From assembly GCA_033296885.1 (NCBI GenBank), contig MU863935.1, forward strand, positions 153,321 through 217,320: 64,000 nucleotides of DNA, given 5' to 3'. The notes beneath the pieces are model-generated. The model had not been told where the DNA came from, made no database searches, and was given only the letters and a program-made list of their open reading frames with translations. This DNA comes from Triangularia verruculosa. Its lineage: Eukaryota; Ascomycota; Sordariomycetes; Sordariales; Podosporaceae. Below are positions 22,906-31,953 of the stretch, piece by piece. How positions within the stretch are numbered: position 1 is the first letter of the stretch; every line of letters begins with the position of its first letter. A program made the position numbers and the translations under genes.

Positions 22906-24000
22906 TTTGACACCCGGATGCTGAAGGACCGAGACGCCATTGATGGGATCTCGCTCGCAGGTCAACAGCACTTGGGCAGACTAGATCAACGCGAGTCCTG
23001 ATGGGAGGCCCTACATTGAGCTAACGACGTCAAGTGTCCTGAACCATGCTCAATAGAAAAATACTGGAGAAACGGGTCACTCGACGCGGTCATCACTTAA
23101 TACGCCAAGCACTTGTTTGCGTATATGTGGTGGCCGTTGAGGGGTGCTCGGCGCCACACCAGCAGACGTTAGGGGATTATTGGGCATTCCATGTTTACAT
23201 TTGCCTCCCCCGGTGGGCCGAAAACGGCTTCCAAACCTCGGGGGCGTTAAGAAAGTGGGCGATGGGACATCGGTCCGTGTCATGAACATCAGATGAGAAC
23301 CAGCAGAGTCGGCCTCTGTGACCCTCCCCGAAATGATAGCATGCGTGGATAATGGAGAACCTCGTGGGTGATGGAGGACGTCAAGCACGTTGTCCACATG
23401 GAAACCATGCATAGAATGACTTCAGATTAATCATCTATGAGACGTCAATATTGATTCTGTTGGTGTCTGCCACTGCTGGGTAGAAGGGTACAAACCATCC
23501 TCGAGTCAGTCCTTTTCCAACCTTGAAACTGACCACGTCACGTCGCCGTCCGTTCTCCACGGACGAAACTCGGAGTGATCATTTGCCGCCAAGGAGCAGG
23601 AAGAAACAAGATGTCAACATTATTCTTCCAAAATCAAGGATCACTCAGGACAAATAGATGTCGCCATAGAAAAAGACCCAAAGGAAGGTGAGGTAACGTT
23701 GTGTGGTGGTTGATAGTCAGTTTGATGTGATCACAGACCCCTGTCATAGGTTTGACAGTCTGTCCCAGCTGCCAACGGTCTGACAGTCTTCCCGTCAAAC
23801 CGCCCCACCCCCACATTTGACAGCAGCGTTCCACACCTCCAACGCCCAAAGCGCAGCCATCAAGGTTCCTCCATCCCGCAACTGCAACCACTTTGCGCGC
23901 AAACGAAGCTATTCCCAACTCCTTTTTTCCAATTCATCAACAACCCCCTCCAAGTCTCCCTTTAGACGCCCTAGCCGACTGCCAACTCCACCCCATCACA
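22906..24000. other. Divergent intergenic region
   Basis: About 1.1 kb of promoter space between the surface-type protein (minus) and the rhodanese gene (plus). I see nothing coding; a short direct repeat of the GTTTGACAG / GTCTGACAG type lies near 23750-23790. Confidence 0.45.
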
Positions 24001-24459
24001 ATGGTCACAGTCGGCAGCCTCCAGCGCCTCCAGGCCACCACCCTCTCCACACTGCTCCTCGAATCCCCCGACCCCTCCTCAATAGCAATCGTGGACGTCC
24101 GCGACGACGACTATATTGGCGGACATATCCGCGGCGCCGTCAACTTCCCCTCTCAGACCCTCGATGCTACTCTTCCAACGCTCATACGTAAGCTCGAAGA
24201 CAAGGAAACCGTCGTCTTCCACTGTGCCTTATCGCAACAGCGGGGTCCCAGTGCTGCGCTTAAGTATCTGAGGGAGAAGGAAAGATTGGCCAAGCTTGCA
24301 CAACAGCCACAGGAAGGAGAGGAGAGAAAGCCAGCCGTGGAGCAAAAAGTCTATGTCCTGGACAAGGGGTTCGTAGGGTGGCAGGAGGTGTATGGGGAAG
24401 ACGAAAGATTAACGGAAGGGTACAGAAAGGAGTTATGGAAAGATGGGTATTGGATGTGA
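24001..24459 (+). CDS. Rhodanese-like phosphatase (Cdc25/Acr2/Ych1 type)
   Basis: A single exon of 152 residues; the ATG at 24001 (CACAATGGTC) starts directly before the domain. Rhodanese features: IAIVDVRDDDYIGGHIRGA (CH2A box) and the active loop H-C75-ALSQQR81-GP, a C-x5-R signature as in Cdc25 phosphatases, arsenate reductase Acr2 and yeast Ych1. A C-terminal WQEVYGEDERLTEGY fits the Ych1/Ibp1 group. Likely a small soluble protein phosphatase or arsenate reductase; which of the two cannot be told from this sequence. A charged insertion (about 97-115, KLAQQPQEGEERKPAVEQ) sits after the active loop. Confidence 0.88.
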   Translation: MVTVGSLQRLQATTLSTLLLESPDPSSIAIVDVRDDDYIGGHIRGAVNFPSQTLDATLPTLIRKLEDKETVVFHCALSQQRGPSAALKYLREKERLAKLAQQPQEGEERKPAVEQKVYVLDKGFVGWQEVYGEDERLTEGYRKELWKDGYWM

Positions 24460-24767
24460 TGAACTCTGGTGGTATATTATTGCCTGAGCCTGGCGTTGAA
24501 TGCGTTACGGATTATTTAGACGGGAATAGGAACATTGCTAGGCCGGAGTTCAGGCCATATCTTAAGTCCAGCGTTTGGTCTTATCAGCATTCCGTCAACA
24601 ATCACTGCCGCCTAATTGACCCAGCACGTGTCATGGTTGAACTATACCATTGAGTACCTAAGTTACAAGACGCCTCGCCCATGTCTACACATTATTCTTA
24701 GGTATACTTCGGAGCCAAGTTCTCCTCCATGTTCCAACCGCCTGCGTCCATCAATCTGCCCCCATGA
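24460..24767. other. Convergent intergenic region
   Basis: 308 bases between the rhodanese gene and the 3' end of the WCND-motif gene. No gene or repeat recognised. Confidence 0.4.
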
Positions 24768-25682
24768 TCACTTCTCTACTGTCTCATACTTAAGCTCGCA
24801 TTTGCCATCGCTTGGACGAAAGACGAAGACACGCTCATCCCCATCATGATTTGTACCGCCAGTTTCCCCCCAGCGCTCGCAATCGTTCATCACCTGCCAA
24901 CCCAGGTCAAGTGGTTCCCAACATTGCTTGGTACGTTTCTCCGTCGAATCGTTGCACCAAAAGAAGGCTGCGGTGGCTCCATTACATCTCAAATTCATGC
25001 ACTGTTTGGGTCCCAGGGTGCACATCTTTCCGCGTTTGTACTCATTCATGGCGTCGTCGTACAGCTGGCGAGTGTCGTCACGGTCCGCTCGACGGCCAAT
25101 GGGAGATGAACATTCGATTCCCAAGGGCCGAGATACCTAAGCACGATATTAGCATCAGCCCGAAAGCAGTTCGCCAACACATACCTTTGGGAACAGGCCC
25201 GCCGTGGGAGCTTGAGGCGGTACAAGTTGCGGCCGGGAATGCCTCTTCTGAGCAGCATGTTTGGGATAAGGGTCTTCCAAGTCTTCCGGCCAAATTCCTT
25301 CGAACCCCCCCCGCGTCTTCAGTGTGTCGTTGTAGTTCAAGTTGCATGCTTGACGGAATGGGATTGGATGGGTGACAATGACTCGAGAATCTTCCCCAAT
25401 GTGAAGTTGCCCTTGTGTACGTATGCCGCCGAAGCTGCACTGGAAAAAGATCTCACCGGCGGCTTCAGCCAACTCTCTCCACAGTTTGGTCTTGGTCGTA
25501 TTGGAGTCATTGCACCAGAATGCGCCGCCTGTTTCATCTTCGCACATGATGGGGATGCACTTCTTTGGAGGAGCAACAGATAGCCTCCTGTTGTATGTAA
25601 TGGGCTCAAACCTCGGTTCCTACACGCGATACCACAGCGCGTGGTTCATGGGCATGCCTCCAACCATAACACACTCTGGTTC
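24768..25682 (-). CDS. Two-module cysteine-rich WCND-motif protein, 5' end unresolved
   Basis: The last exons are 25136-24768 and 25619-25185 (48-nt intron with TGCTAATA branch site). Each encodes one copy of the same module: Cys-x(4-5)-Cys, the motif FWCNDS, a Trp-containing helix region, a further Cys, a V-F/I-V strand, and a final Cys in C[EN]LxY. Module 1 holds PKKCIPIMC and GGAFWCNDS; module 2 holds PKQCMNLRC and AAFFWCNDS. This matches a fungal family of small secreted proteins with a WCND core, here duplicated. Upstream the frame continues to 25682 and has a Cys at the place expected from module 2, but is crossed by TAG at 25622-25620. That TAG is either the acceptor of a longer intron or a nonsense codon. 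No signal peptide exon could be fixed. Function unknown; effector-like roles are speculation. Confidence 0.6.
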
Positions 25683-26451
25683 CTAAAGGCCAACATCAGC
25701 ACGCCATCGTTTATTTAGGGTATGGGGATGGGTTGAGAGCATACTGGGAGCTTGAAACGTGCAAGCGGGCCGTACACTGCTGGATTGGGGCTGGTGGGCT
25801 GGTCCGCATCTTGCTTCTCGAGTGATGCCTCCTAAGCAATGTGAGGATGTAAGGATTCGTGCTCGTTGATGCCTGCGGACGGCTCCAAGTGTTCTTCTGG
25901 GATGAGGTTGGACTCTTTCACCAAAGGCTGGGGCTCCAGAGGAGGTGGTGGTAAAGCCTAGAGTTCTATGGTTAGTTTCTCGTGAGCTGAGGCAAGGGGT
26001 GGAAGTAACGTGCCATCGACAGAGCACCGGTGCTTAGCACGAACGGAGAGAACACCACGCAACAGGACGTCCTCATGGTGGCGATACAGCTTCGAATTCC
26101 AGTTTAGATATAGCGGCGTTGTATTACGAGAAGAGGGGGTGATAAAGATATTGGTGTCGACAAGAAGCAACCAAAGGTATTAGATGTGGGAGTAATGCTG
26201 TTAAGTTGGTGTAAGAGAAGAAATCAACAAGACTCGGCTGGTTTCCGGGGCAAATGGGCTGACAAGCAGCAGACAAATACAACAGGTAGGAGCAAGGAGC
26301 CTTCCAGGGTCCATACCAGGTAATTTCCTTGCCAACAGTGCCAGCTAGGAAATTGCTGGAAGGAATCACTTCCGAGCCGGGCAGGCAAGTGGCAGCGGAC
26401 TGGCAACAACACTGGAAAGAACACCTGGGGTCGAAAAGAAGCAAAAAGAAC
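25683..26451. other. Upstream of WCND-motif gene; possible lost exons
   Basis: On the minus strand a coding-like frame (25831-25745, ending ARFKLP before a GTATGC donor) joins in phase to 25682 across a 62-nt intron. Further up, a Pro/Glu-rich frame (with LPPPPLEPQPLVKESNLIPE) is in the same frame but separated by TAG codons at 25834-25832 and near 25960. These may be the remains of the 5' half of the gene or intron acceptors. Confidence 0.35.
26442..26448 (-). terminator. Pol III terminator of tRNA-Ala
   Basis: Minus strand TTTTT within CTTTTTGC, starting a few bases after the tRNA 3' end. Confidence 0.55.
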
Positions 26452-26597
26452 TGGACGTACCAGGATTCGAACCTGGGACGTTCTCATGGAGCATACTGGT
26501 ATCATTGGAACTCTTGCACCTGTAGTACATTCTAACAGCTGTAAGGCAATAAACACTTTTTGCAACTGAGATGTCTTGACCACTAGACCATACGCCC
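26452..26597 (-). tRNA. tRNA-Ala (UGC) with a 73-nt intron
   Basis: Read on the minus strand. Acceptor 5' strand GGGCGTA pairs with 3' TACGTCC, including the G3-U70 wobble that is the alanine identity mark; discriminator A. D arm GTCT-AGTGGTCA-AGAC. Anticodon stem TCTCA/TGAGA. T arm CCAGG-TTCGAAT-CCTGG is perfect. The anticodon loop starts GTTGCA, so the anticodon is TGC with U33 before it. Without the intron the tRNA is 73 nt. The intron sits at the normal place after base 37 and contains TGCAA, which can pair with the anticodon loop. G at position 32 is unusual. The intron is long for a nuclear tRNA. Confidence 0.78.
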
Positions 26598-26699
26598 TAT
26601 TTTTTGTCTTGTTACTATTATCTCCGGATCCGCATCTTATAAGCTTGATTCACGAGTTCATACCTACACGCATCCTCCGTCACCCTGGCAACCCCGTCT

Positions 26700-27632
26700 T
26701 CACACCCTAAACACACCACCATCACCCTCGCGCCTTTCCTGCCGTCGAACCTCTTCCCGAAACACATTCCTCGCCTGTTGCTGACTCTGACCGGTCATCA
26801 TATTCACGGCGTTCATCCTCAACCCTTGGATATCCGTCGTCACGACCCTGATGTCTTTGCCGCTCAACCCACCGCCCATCCGCTGTCTTTGACTCCTCCC
26901 CTGTCCATAGCCGGACGATTTCAGGCCGCCAAATCCACCGCGTCCGCTCCGACCCATCCATCCTGCTACCATCGCGCCCACTTTGAATGATGGATGCCGA
27001 CGTTTATAGATCATGCAACACGCCAGCGTGATGGCCGTCAAGAAACCGAACAGGATAGGCAGCGCGATAGCGATGGGATTTGGACCAGTATTATTACTCG
27101 AACGTGGGGGTGGCGTGTTGATGGCGCCTCCGCTGACAGGGTTTGTACTTGTAGGTCGTGCTGGCCCTCTGACGATGGTGACAACAGGGCCAGGAAACCG
27201 GTCGTTGCCCTCTAGGACTGTCCCGTTGCCATCCGAGTCTGTGAAGGGTTCTGCGATGGAGAGGGCGGCGATCAACGAGGACACATCGGGCTCGTCGAGG
27301 TACGAATCGAGGATGGACCAGTTGAAGGTGCCGAGTGAGGGGTTGAGCACGCCGGAGGTGAAGCCTTCGGTGCCGTTGCCTAGTGTTGAGTTCAGACGCG
27401 ACAGAGGGGTGCCGGAGGGGAAGAAGTCGGCTTGGATGCGGATTTGTCGAGGCCGAGAGGTGGGCGAAGTCGCAAAGAAGCGCGGTGACCAGATTACTTT
27501 GAGAAGGTCAGTTCCTGCATGGATAATGGAATGACAGTAAGACTTGCCTTTAACTGAGTCGCCTGTTTGGACTTGAGCGCCTTCCTCTGGGGCGCAGAAG
27601 GGTGTATCACTCTCAGGTGCTTTGTCACACAT
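26700..27632 (-). CDS. Single-pass membrane protein with secreted-side domain, GC-AG intron
   Basis: Exons 27632-27548 and 27496-26700 give 293 residues. The intron (27497-27547, 51 nt) has the donor GCAAGT after AAAG and ends CAAAG; this GC-AG splice restores the motif TPFCAPEEGAQVQTGDSVKV followed by IWSPRFF, which matches a fungal extracellular family of the pattern PFCxPxxG...G..Y.V.W.P.FF. Removing it is in phase, and the unspliced frame is also open. A Thr/Pro/Asn-rich stalk leads to one membrane span (IAIALPILFGFLTAITLACC) and a basic Gly/Arg-rich tail. No signal peptide precedes the ATG at 27632, so an upstream signal exon is probable (27640-28140). Likely plasma membrane or wall associated; function unknown. 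Confidence 0.65.
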   Translation of the reverse strand: MCDKAPESDTPFCAPEEGAQVQTGDSVKGKSYCHSIIHAGTDLLKVIWSPRFFATSPTSRPRQIRIQADFFPSGTPLSRLNSTLGNGTEGFTSGVLNPSLGTFNWSILDSYLDEPDVSSLIAALSIAEPFTDSDGNGTVLEGNDRFPGPVVTIVRGPARPTSTNPVSGGAINTPPPRSSNNTGPNPIAIALPILFGFLTAITLACCMIYKRRHPSFKVGAMVAGWMGRSGRGGFGGLKSSGYGQGRSQRQRMGGGLSGKDIRVVTTDIQGLRMNAVNMMTGQSQQQARNVFREEVRRQERREGDGGVFRV

Positions 27633-28165
27633 GATCGCGACTCAGATATGTGATAGTTAGTTGGGGTAAGACAAGAGAAGGTTCTCAGAGACTACGAGAG
27701 TAGAATGTCGGTTTTTTGCGTAGTTGAGAACATGGGAAGCCATCAAGGTTGGAGGTTCTGTGGGGACAGCAGCCGTCCATCGGTTGATACCCCTTTTCTT
27801 GCCAGCGTCATGTTCTTCATCGCAACAAAACTGCCACGGCTTGAATGCAACCACACAGTAACAATTGGCGTATCAAGTTTTGTGTTCGTGTAAGTCAAAG
27901 TGGTGTACATCACGGACCCTCCTATCCGACCAACGCTGCAGGTGAAGTTGAAACACAACCGGGAGCCGGATGATACCCCTGCATCGCGAACCACCCACAG
28001 CCGAGTGTAAACGCGGAAACAATCATGTGTAGATGGTATCTATCGCAGAGGAGCACATTTTCAGTGCATTTTACCGGGTGCCGATCGGTGATTGATATAC
28101 TGGCTCTGTGATGCCGTTGTTTCTCTTGACCGGCCATTGAACACCGCTGTTCTTGAACCGTGTTG
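27633..28165. other. Intergenic, possible signal-peptide exon of the minus-strand neighbour
   Basis: Contains minus-strand frames 27994-27743 and 27854-27657 with hints of coding (RLCFNFTCSVG; PWQFCCDEEHDAGKK), which may be upstream exons of the 26700-27632 gene or of a broken gene. I could not connect them with clear splice sites. Confidence 0.35.
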
Positions 28166-28636
28166 CTAACTCATTGCCATTTCCAAATCCTGCTCTAGTA
28201 GATTGAGGATGGAAATAAACACATCCCTTTGGCTCTCATCACCACCCATCCCACCGTCATCAAATACTTCGCATTTGATGCACTTCCTGACAGCCTTGTA
28301 GTAGTTTGGCCCGCCCAGCGTGTTGACCGTTGAAAGAGCCTGCATTACGGCCTCATAGTTCGACAGAATGTCGTGCAAATCATCGCCCTCTTTCGGTCTG
28401 ATCTTGCACAGCACTTGCCCAAATATGACTTCAATGAACAGTACCCCGAGTGCGACCAACGTCGGGCGGATGGTGTTGGACTGTGTTGGTTGGTCGGGGA
28501 AGCGTTTGACAACAAAACTGTCTCTAAGGTGTATGACACCATCATGACGGGCCACATAAAGGTCGTCATGAGTTGGTGGGTTGACATACCTAGATCGAAT
28601 TGTGTCAAAAAGGCAGCCACGCAAAGGCGCTGTCAA
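28166..28636 (-). pseudogene. C-terminal fragment of a DUF7580-like (prion-inhibition/kinase-like) protein
   Basis: The frame ends normally at 28166, but has no ATG at its upstream end. It carries the C-terminal signature of fungal DUF7580-type proteins: TIRPTLVALGVLFIEVIFGQ, then GPNYYKAVRKCIKCEVF. Full proteins of this kind are 500-600 residues with a long helical N terminus; here at most 156 residues remain, so the gene is 5'-truncated. An in-phase 66-nt intron (28524-28589; GTATGT...TTAG) may lie inside. These proteins are common in accessory regions near incompatibility-type genes. Confidence 0.6.
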
Positions 28637-29057
28637 ACCTGAAGCTCACAACCCACACGAGCCATGGCCAGAACAACACCCGGAGAGAAAGAGAGAGCGA
28701 GAGAGGTCTAACTCCACGTTAATACCTAAACTTATATAGGTAGCTTAGAATTTAGTCTGGATTTCGCTTCATAACAACGATCTCAAGTTAATCCGTGAAC
28801 TATCTATATGTTCTCCACACGGGATGCAAGAGGCCGTTCATCTCCCTTGATTGGCGCAGAATCCCCCTTCACTATTCATGCCATGTTTCTCAGTTCCCCA
28901 CCTCGACTTTGCTGATGAGTGTAATCCAAAGTAAGGTGGGTAGCCATCAACACAGTCCGAGCTCAACACATATATCAAAAGCCTGACGTACCGGACACCT
29001 TCGTGAAAGTCAAATAAAAACATTCTCTGGGGCCCCAAAAGTTTACACGTTTCATGC
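28637..29057. other. Intergenic region
   Basis: No sign of the missing N-terminal part of the DUF7580-like fragment in the next bases upstream, which supports truncation. No other gene seen. Confidence 0.4.
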
Positions 29058-29807
29058 TCAAGTGAAATAAACATGTGGCGTCCACAACAGAATCCCCTTC
29101 CTCAAAAAGTCCTCATCAGCTCTCTGATCCTCTGGTCCACTAAGCACCTCCCCCTCATGAGTAGGAACTACCAAGAACTCCGGCAGTGCTGGCGCATTCT
29201 CAGCCCACTCCGGCACCTTCTCCCAACTCCTCTCCTCCAGCGGCACGTTTCGAGCCGCTTCCGCCTCCTCAGGTGTGATCAACGACTTCATCTGCCGACT
29301 GAGCCCCAGCTTGACGCGCGCATTGAACGATCTCACCAGCAGGTATGTACACCCTGCCAGAAAGGCATACCGCTCGTGGCGTTCGGCCTCTGTCAGATCT
29401 GGCGACCAAAACCCTGGGTCGGCAGTCTTCGGATCCGGGATCCTCGAGAGGGACCAGGCAGGGTCAGATTGCCGCCAGAAGGCTTCCAGAGCGTTGCGGT
29501 AGGCCAGTACATCATCCAACAGGAAGAACTCGTAGAGCCGGTAGAGGGCGTAGAGTGGGGAGTCTTGAAAGACGCCGCGGGGACATGCGAATTTGCGTTG
29601 CTTGATCTGGTCGCGGTAGGCGGACGTCGACTGCAGGGTCTGGCGCGGGGGAGGTGGTGGGAAGGTTGGGTAGTCTGAGTCTTGAGCTATGTACTCCTCT
29701 TCCGGCGTCTCGTGGTCGACTGCCGAGTTGAAAGCCTGTGTGCTACGCAAGACTTGTCGAATTTTGGACCATAATTTGCCCGGCTTCTTGTCGCTTGAGG
29801 ATGCCAT
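29058..29807 (-). CDS. Hypothetical protein, 249 residues
   Basis: A single exon with ATG at 29807 (CATCATGGCATCC context on the minus strand). The N terminus is basic (KKPGKLWSKIRQVLRSTQAF), then a Pro-rich linker (TFPPPPPRQTL) and a helical, aromatic-rich region (LYALYRLYEFFLLDDVLAYR; RYAFLAGCTYLLVRSF). The C terminus is acidic (EVLSGPEDQRADEDFLRKG). No membrane segment, signal or known catalytic motif. I do not recognise a family; the regular helical spacing suggests a folded cytosolic protein. Single-exon status and normal codon use suggest it is real. Confidence 0.6.
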   Translation of the reverse strand: MASSSDKKPGKLWSKIRQVLRSTQAFNSAVDHETPEEEYIAQDSDYPTFPPPPPRQTLQSTSAYRDQIKQRKFACPRGVFQDSPLYALYRLYEFFLLDDVLAYRNALEAFWRQSDPAWSLSRIPDPKTADPGFWSPDLTEAERHERYAFLAGCTYLLVRSFNARVKLGLSRQMKSLITPEEAEAARNVPLEERSWEKVPEWAENAPALPEFLVVPTHEGEVLSGPEDQRADEDFLRKGILLWTPHVYFT

Positions 29808-30337
29808 GATATGTGAGACTATCTGCGTCGCCGTGGAATGTGCGCAGAGATGAGATTTCGAGACAACTTATTTGTCGGAATCGGGATTTTGAGAATCATG
29901 GTAAGACAAAAACAGGGTGCTGCCGGCTCAGGCCTACCTTTGTGCTTGATTTCCATGTTGGTGGTTGGGTGGCACGTGGCGGCTCCATTGAGGTTGGCAG
30001 TTTGGTAGTTGGAAGTTGGGGCCTGACAGTGGGGGCATCACTAAGAAATGCCTGGGTTGAGCGTTGGTCCAGCGGCTAAAACTGCTACCAACAGGCTGCA
30101 TCGCCTCCTTTTCGACCATTCAGATTCAAGCAGCCTCCCATTGCCCGACCACCTCATGATGGGTATCAACAAAGGGAGAGCCAAAGGTCTGACCACAACC
30201 GAGCTTCTCAAAATGCAAGCGCCGAATTTGGTGATTGTTGATTTACATTAACCTCCCCGCTAAGTATAAGTCTCTTCAAAACTTCCTGCCTCCGGAATCT
30301 ATCTGATATGGAACATAGAAAAAGTAAGAAAGAGACC
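29808..30337. other. Intergenic region with a tRNA-like box A
   Basis: At 30060-30090 the plus strand reads GCGTTGGTCCAGCGGC, a good Pol III box A. The expected stems and box B do not follow, so no tRNA is called. No coding region. Confidence 0.35.
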
Positions 30338-31105
30338 TCAGACAAATGCATTCCTGCCACCGTACTGCCTTCGATACGCCGGATTGACCTGATTGCGCAA
30401 CACGTTCTCCGTCATCTCATGATGGTATTGTCTGGCCCAGCCAAGCGCGACCTTGACAGGAACCGGCTTGTTGCCATGAGCCTGGATATACATGTGGATG
30501 TACGCCACGGCATCCTGAAGATCATACGGCCTCGCCTGACTCCCCCCAGTCAAGATACGGTTGATCTTTGCCGAGAAGGCATATGCCCAGGGAGCAGCCA
30601 AGATTGTCAGCCCCTTATCCTTCCCCTGAAAGACAATCACATTCTGAGCTCTTGCAGCCTGCGTGATCTCTGCATGCAACCGACCAGAAAGCCACATCTG
30701 GGTCTCAGTGTTGAGCCAGTCAGTCCCCAAAGCTGGTATGGCCCTCTGTGCTTCGTGCATCGCTTCGTCGACGAGATGTCGGGCGCTGTTGTTAAAGTCA
30801 GATCCAAACACATCGACGTCGTGAGTTGTGTGTCGTGAGCGAAGGTAGAGGGTGTTGACGGCTCCTCCTACTGCGATGACGCTAATGCGTTGCCCCCGGC
30901 TTGCGATGTAGTGGGAGACGCGGTCGAGAGCCTGGCGTAAGACGTTGGCGTTGATGTCTCTAGTTACTGGCTGGATCGGCACACCCTGTGCATTCAGTCG
31001 ATTTCGAGGGATGTGGATGGTAACATCTTGCGGTGCTCCGATCTGCAAGCCGCCCGCAGCTTGACGTCCCTTCTTTTTGGCCGGTTTGCTACCGCCACAG
31101 CCCAT
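30338..31105 (-). CDS. Nucleotidyltransferase-fold-like protein with N-myristoylation signal
   Basis: ATG at 31105 starts MGCGGSKPAKKKGR, a textbook N-myristoylation motif (Gly2, Ser6) plus a Cys suitable for palmitoylation and a basic patch, so the protein should be membrane anchored on the cytosolic side. The 255-residue product then has ISVIAVGGAVNTLYLRSRHT followed by HDVDVFGSDF: a GG...D-x-D arrangement as in nucleotidyltransferase-fold proteins of the minimal or AbiEii-like kind, where the two Asp bind metal. I believe it belongs to the fungal DUF7582 group, but cannot verify. A second half with WAYAFSAKINRILTGG and YDLQDAVAYIHMYI is helical, like the C-terminal part of such enzymes. 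Substrate unknown. Confidence 0.65.
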   Translation of the reverse strand: MGCGGSKPAKKKGRQAAGGLQIGAPQDVTIHIPRNRLNAQGVPIQPVTRDINANVLRQALDRVSHYIASRGQRISVIAVGGAVNTLYLRSRHTTHDVDVFGSDFNNSARHLVDEAMHEAQRAIPALGTDWLNTETQMWLSGRLHAEITQAARAQNVIVFQGKDKGLTILAAPWAYAFSAKINRILTGGSQARPYDLQDAVAYIHMYIQAHGNKPVPVKVALGWARQYHHEMTENVLRNQVNPAYRRQYGGRNAFV

Positions 31106-31953
31106 GATACATAGGACGAAGTAAATGGAAAGGAAAAGCGAATGAATTAGTTGAGAAGGAGACGAACGTCCCAACACGGCCTTTTACCTATGACACATAG
31201 TACTTGAACAGGACGAAGAAAGGTCATCCGGCTCTGTTATGAGGCTCTTGCTATTCCTTCCCTACCTAATTTCAGGTTTGCGAGCTTAGAATAGACGCTG
31301 ACCGAGCCACAGGAGTGCATGCTGCAAGGAAATGGTCTAAACCTGGGCCTGGTGAGGGTGATACGGTTGTCATGCCAGAAGATATGTCCCAATTCTGCGC
31401 CCTTATAGACCAATTAAATGACTTCGCCGGCCCAACCGCCATGTTCCCAAACGACATATCACCAACAGTATCAATTTCGTAGGCCAACACTGACATGTCG
31501 CGCTTATCAAGTCGCGCACTGTATCAGATCGACTTACACTATCTGGGTTCGACCACGCTGACGCCAACATGCTCTCTCAAGCTCCCGTCTTCCGTAAAGA
31601 TGACTTCTGGTAAAAGCCCTGATTGAAAGCACGCAATGCTTTGATTCAAGAGCTGCTCCGAATAGGTCTGTTTCTGATGCTGTCCGGAGACGTCGAATGG
31701 AAGGTCGGATAGGTCGCACTGTACTATATGCCACTACCCCTGACTTTCGGAGAAAAGCCTTCGCTGATTGGCCAGGTGAGTGGTCTGCAGCGGATGGGAG
31801 CTTGGACTTTTGACGAGCAGACCAACAACAACTTGCAGAATCCTGGACAGACCCATTCCATCACAACAGGGTTTATCAGTCGATAGGATCAAGTCCACAA
31901 GTTGACTTTGTTTTTCTCTCTTCCGACAGGTACGAGAGAAATCGGCCACGAAG
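31106..31953. other. Divergent intergenic region
   Basis: Promoter space between the nucleotidyltransferase-like gene and the metallophosphoesterase. Both strands around 31270-31500 hold short coding-like frames without a start or partner exons; no gene is called. Confidence 0.4.

Noticed and set aside
30058..30142. tRNA-like sequence with a good box A (TGGTCCAGCGG)
   Set aside because: The ends pair partly, but D and T stems do not form and no proper box B follows.
31272..31496. Short frames on both strands that look weakly coding
   Set aside because: Neither has a start in good context or neighbouring exons; both strands cannot be decided.
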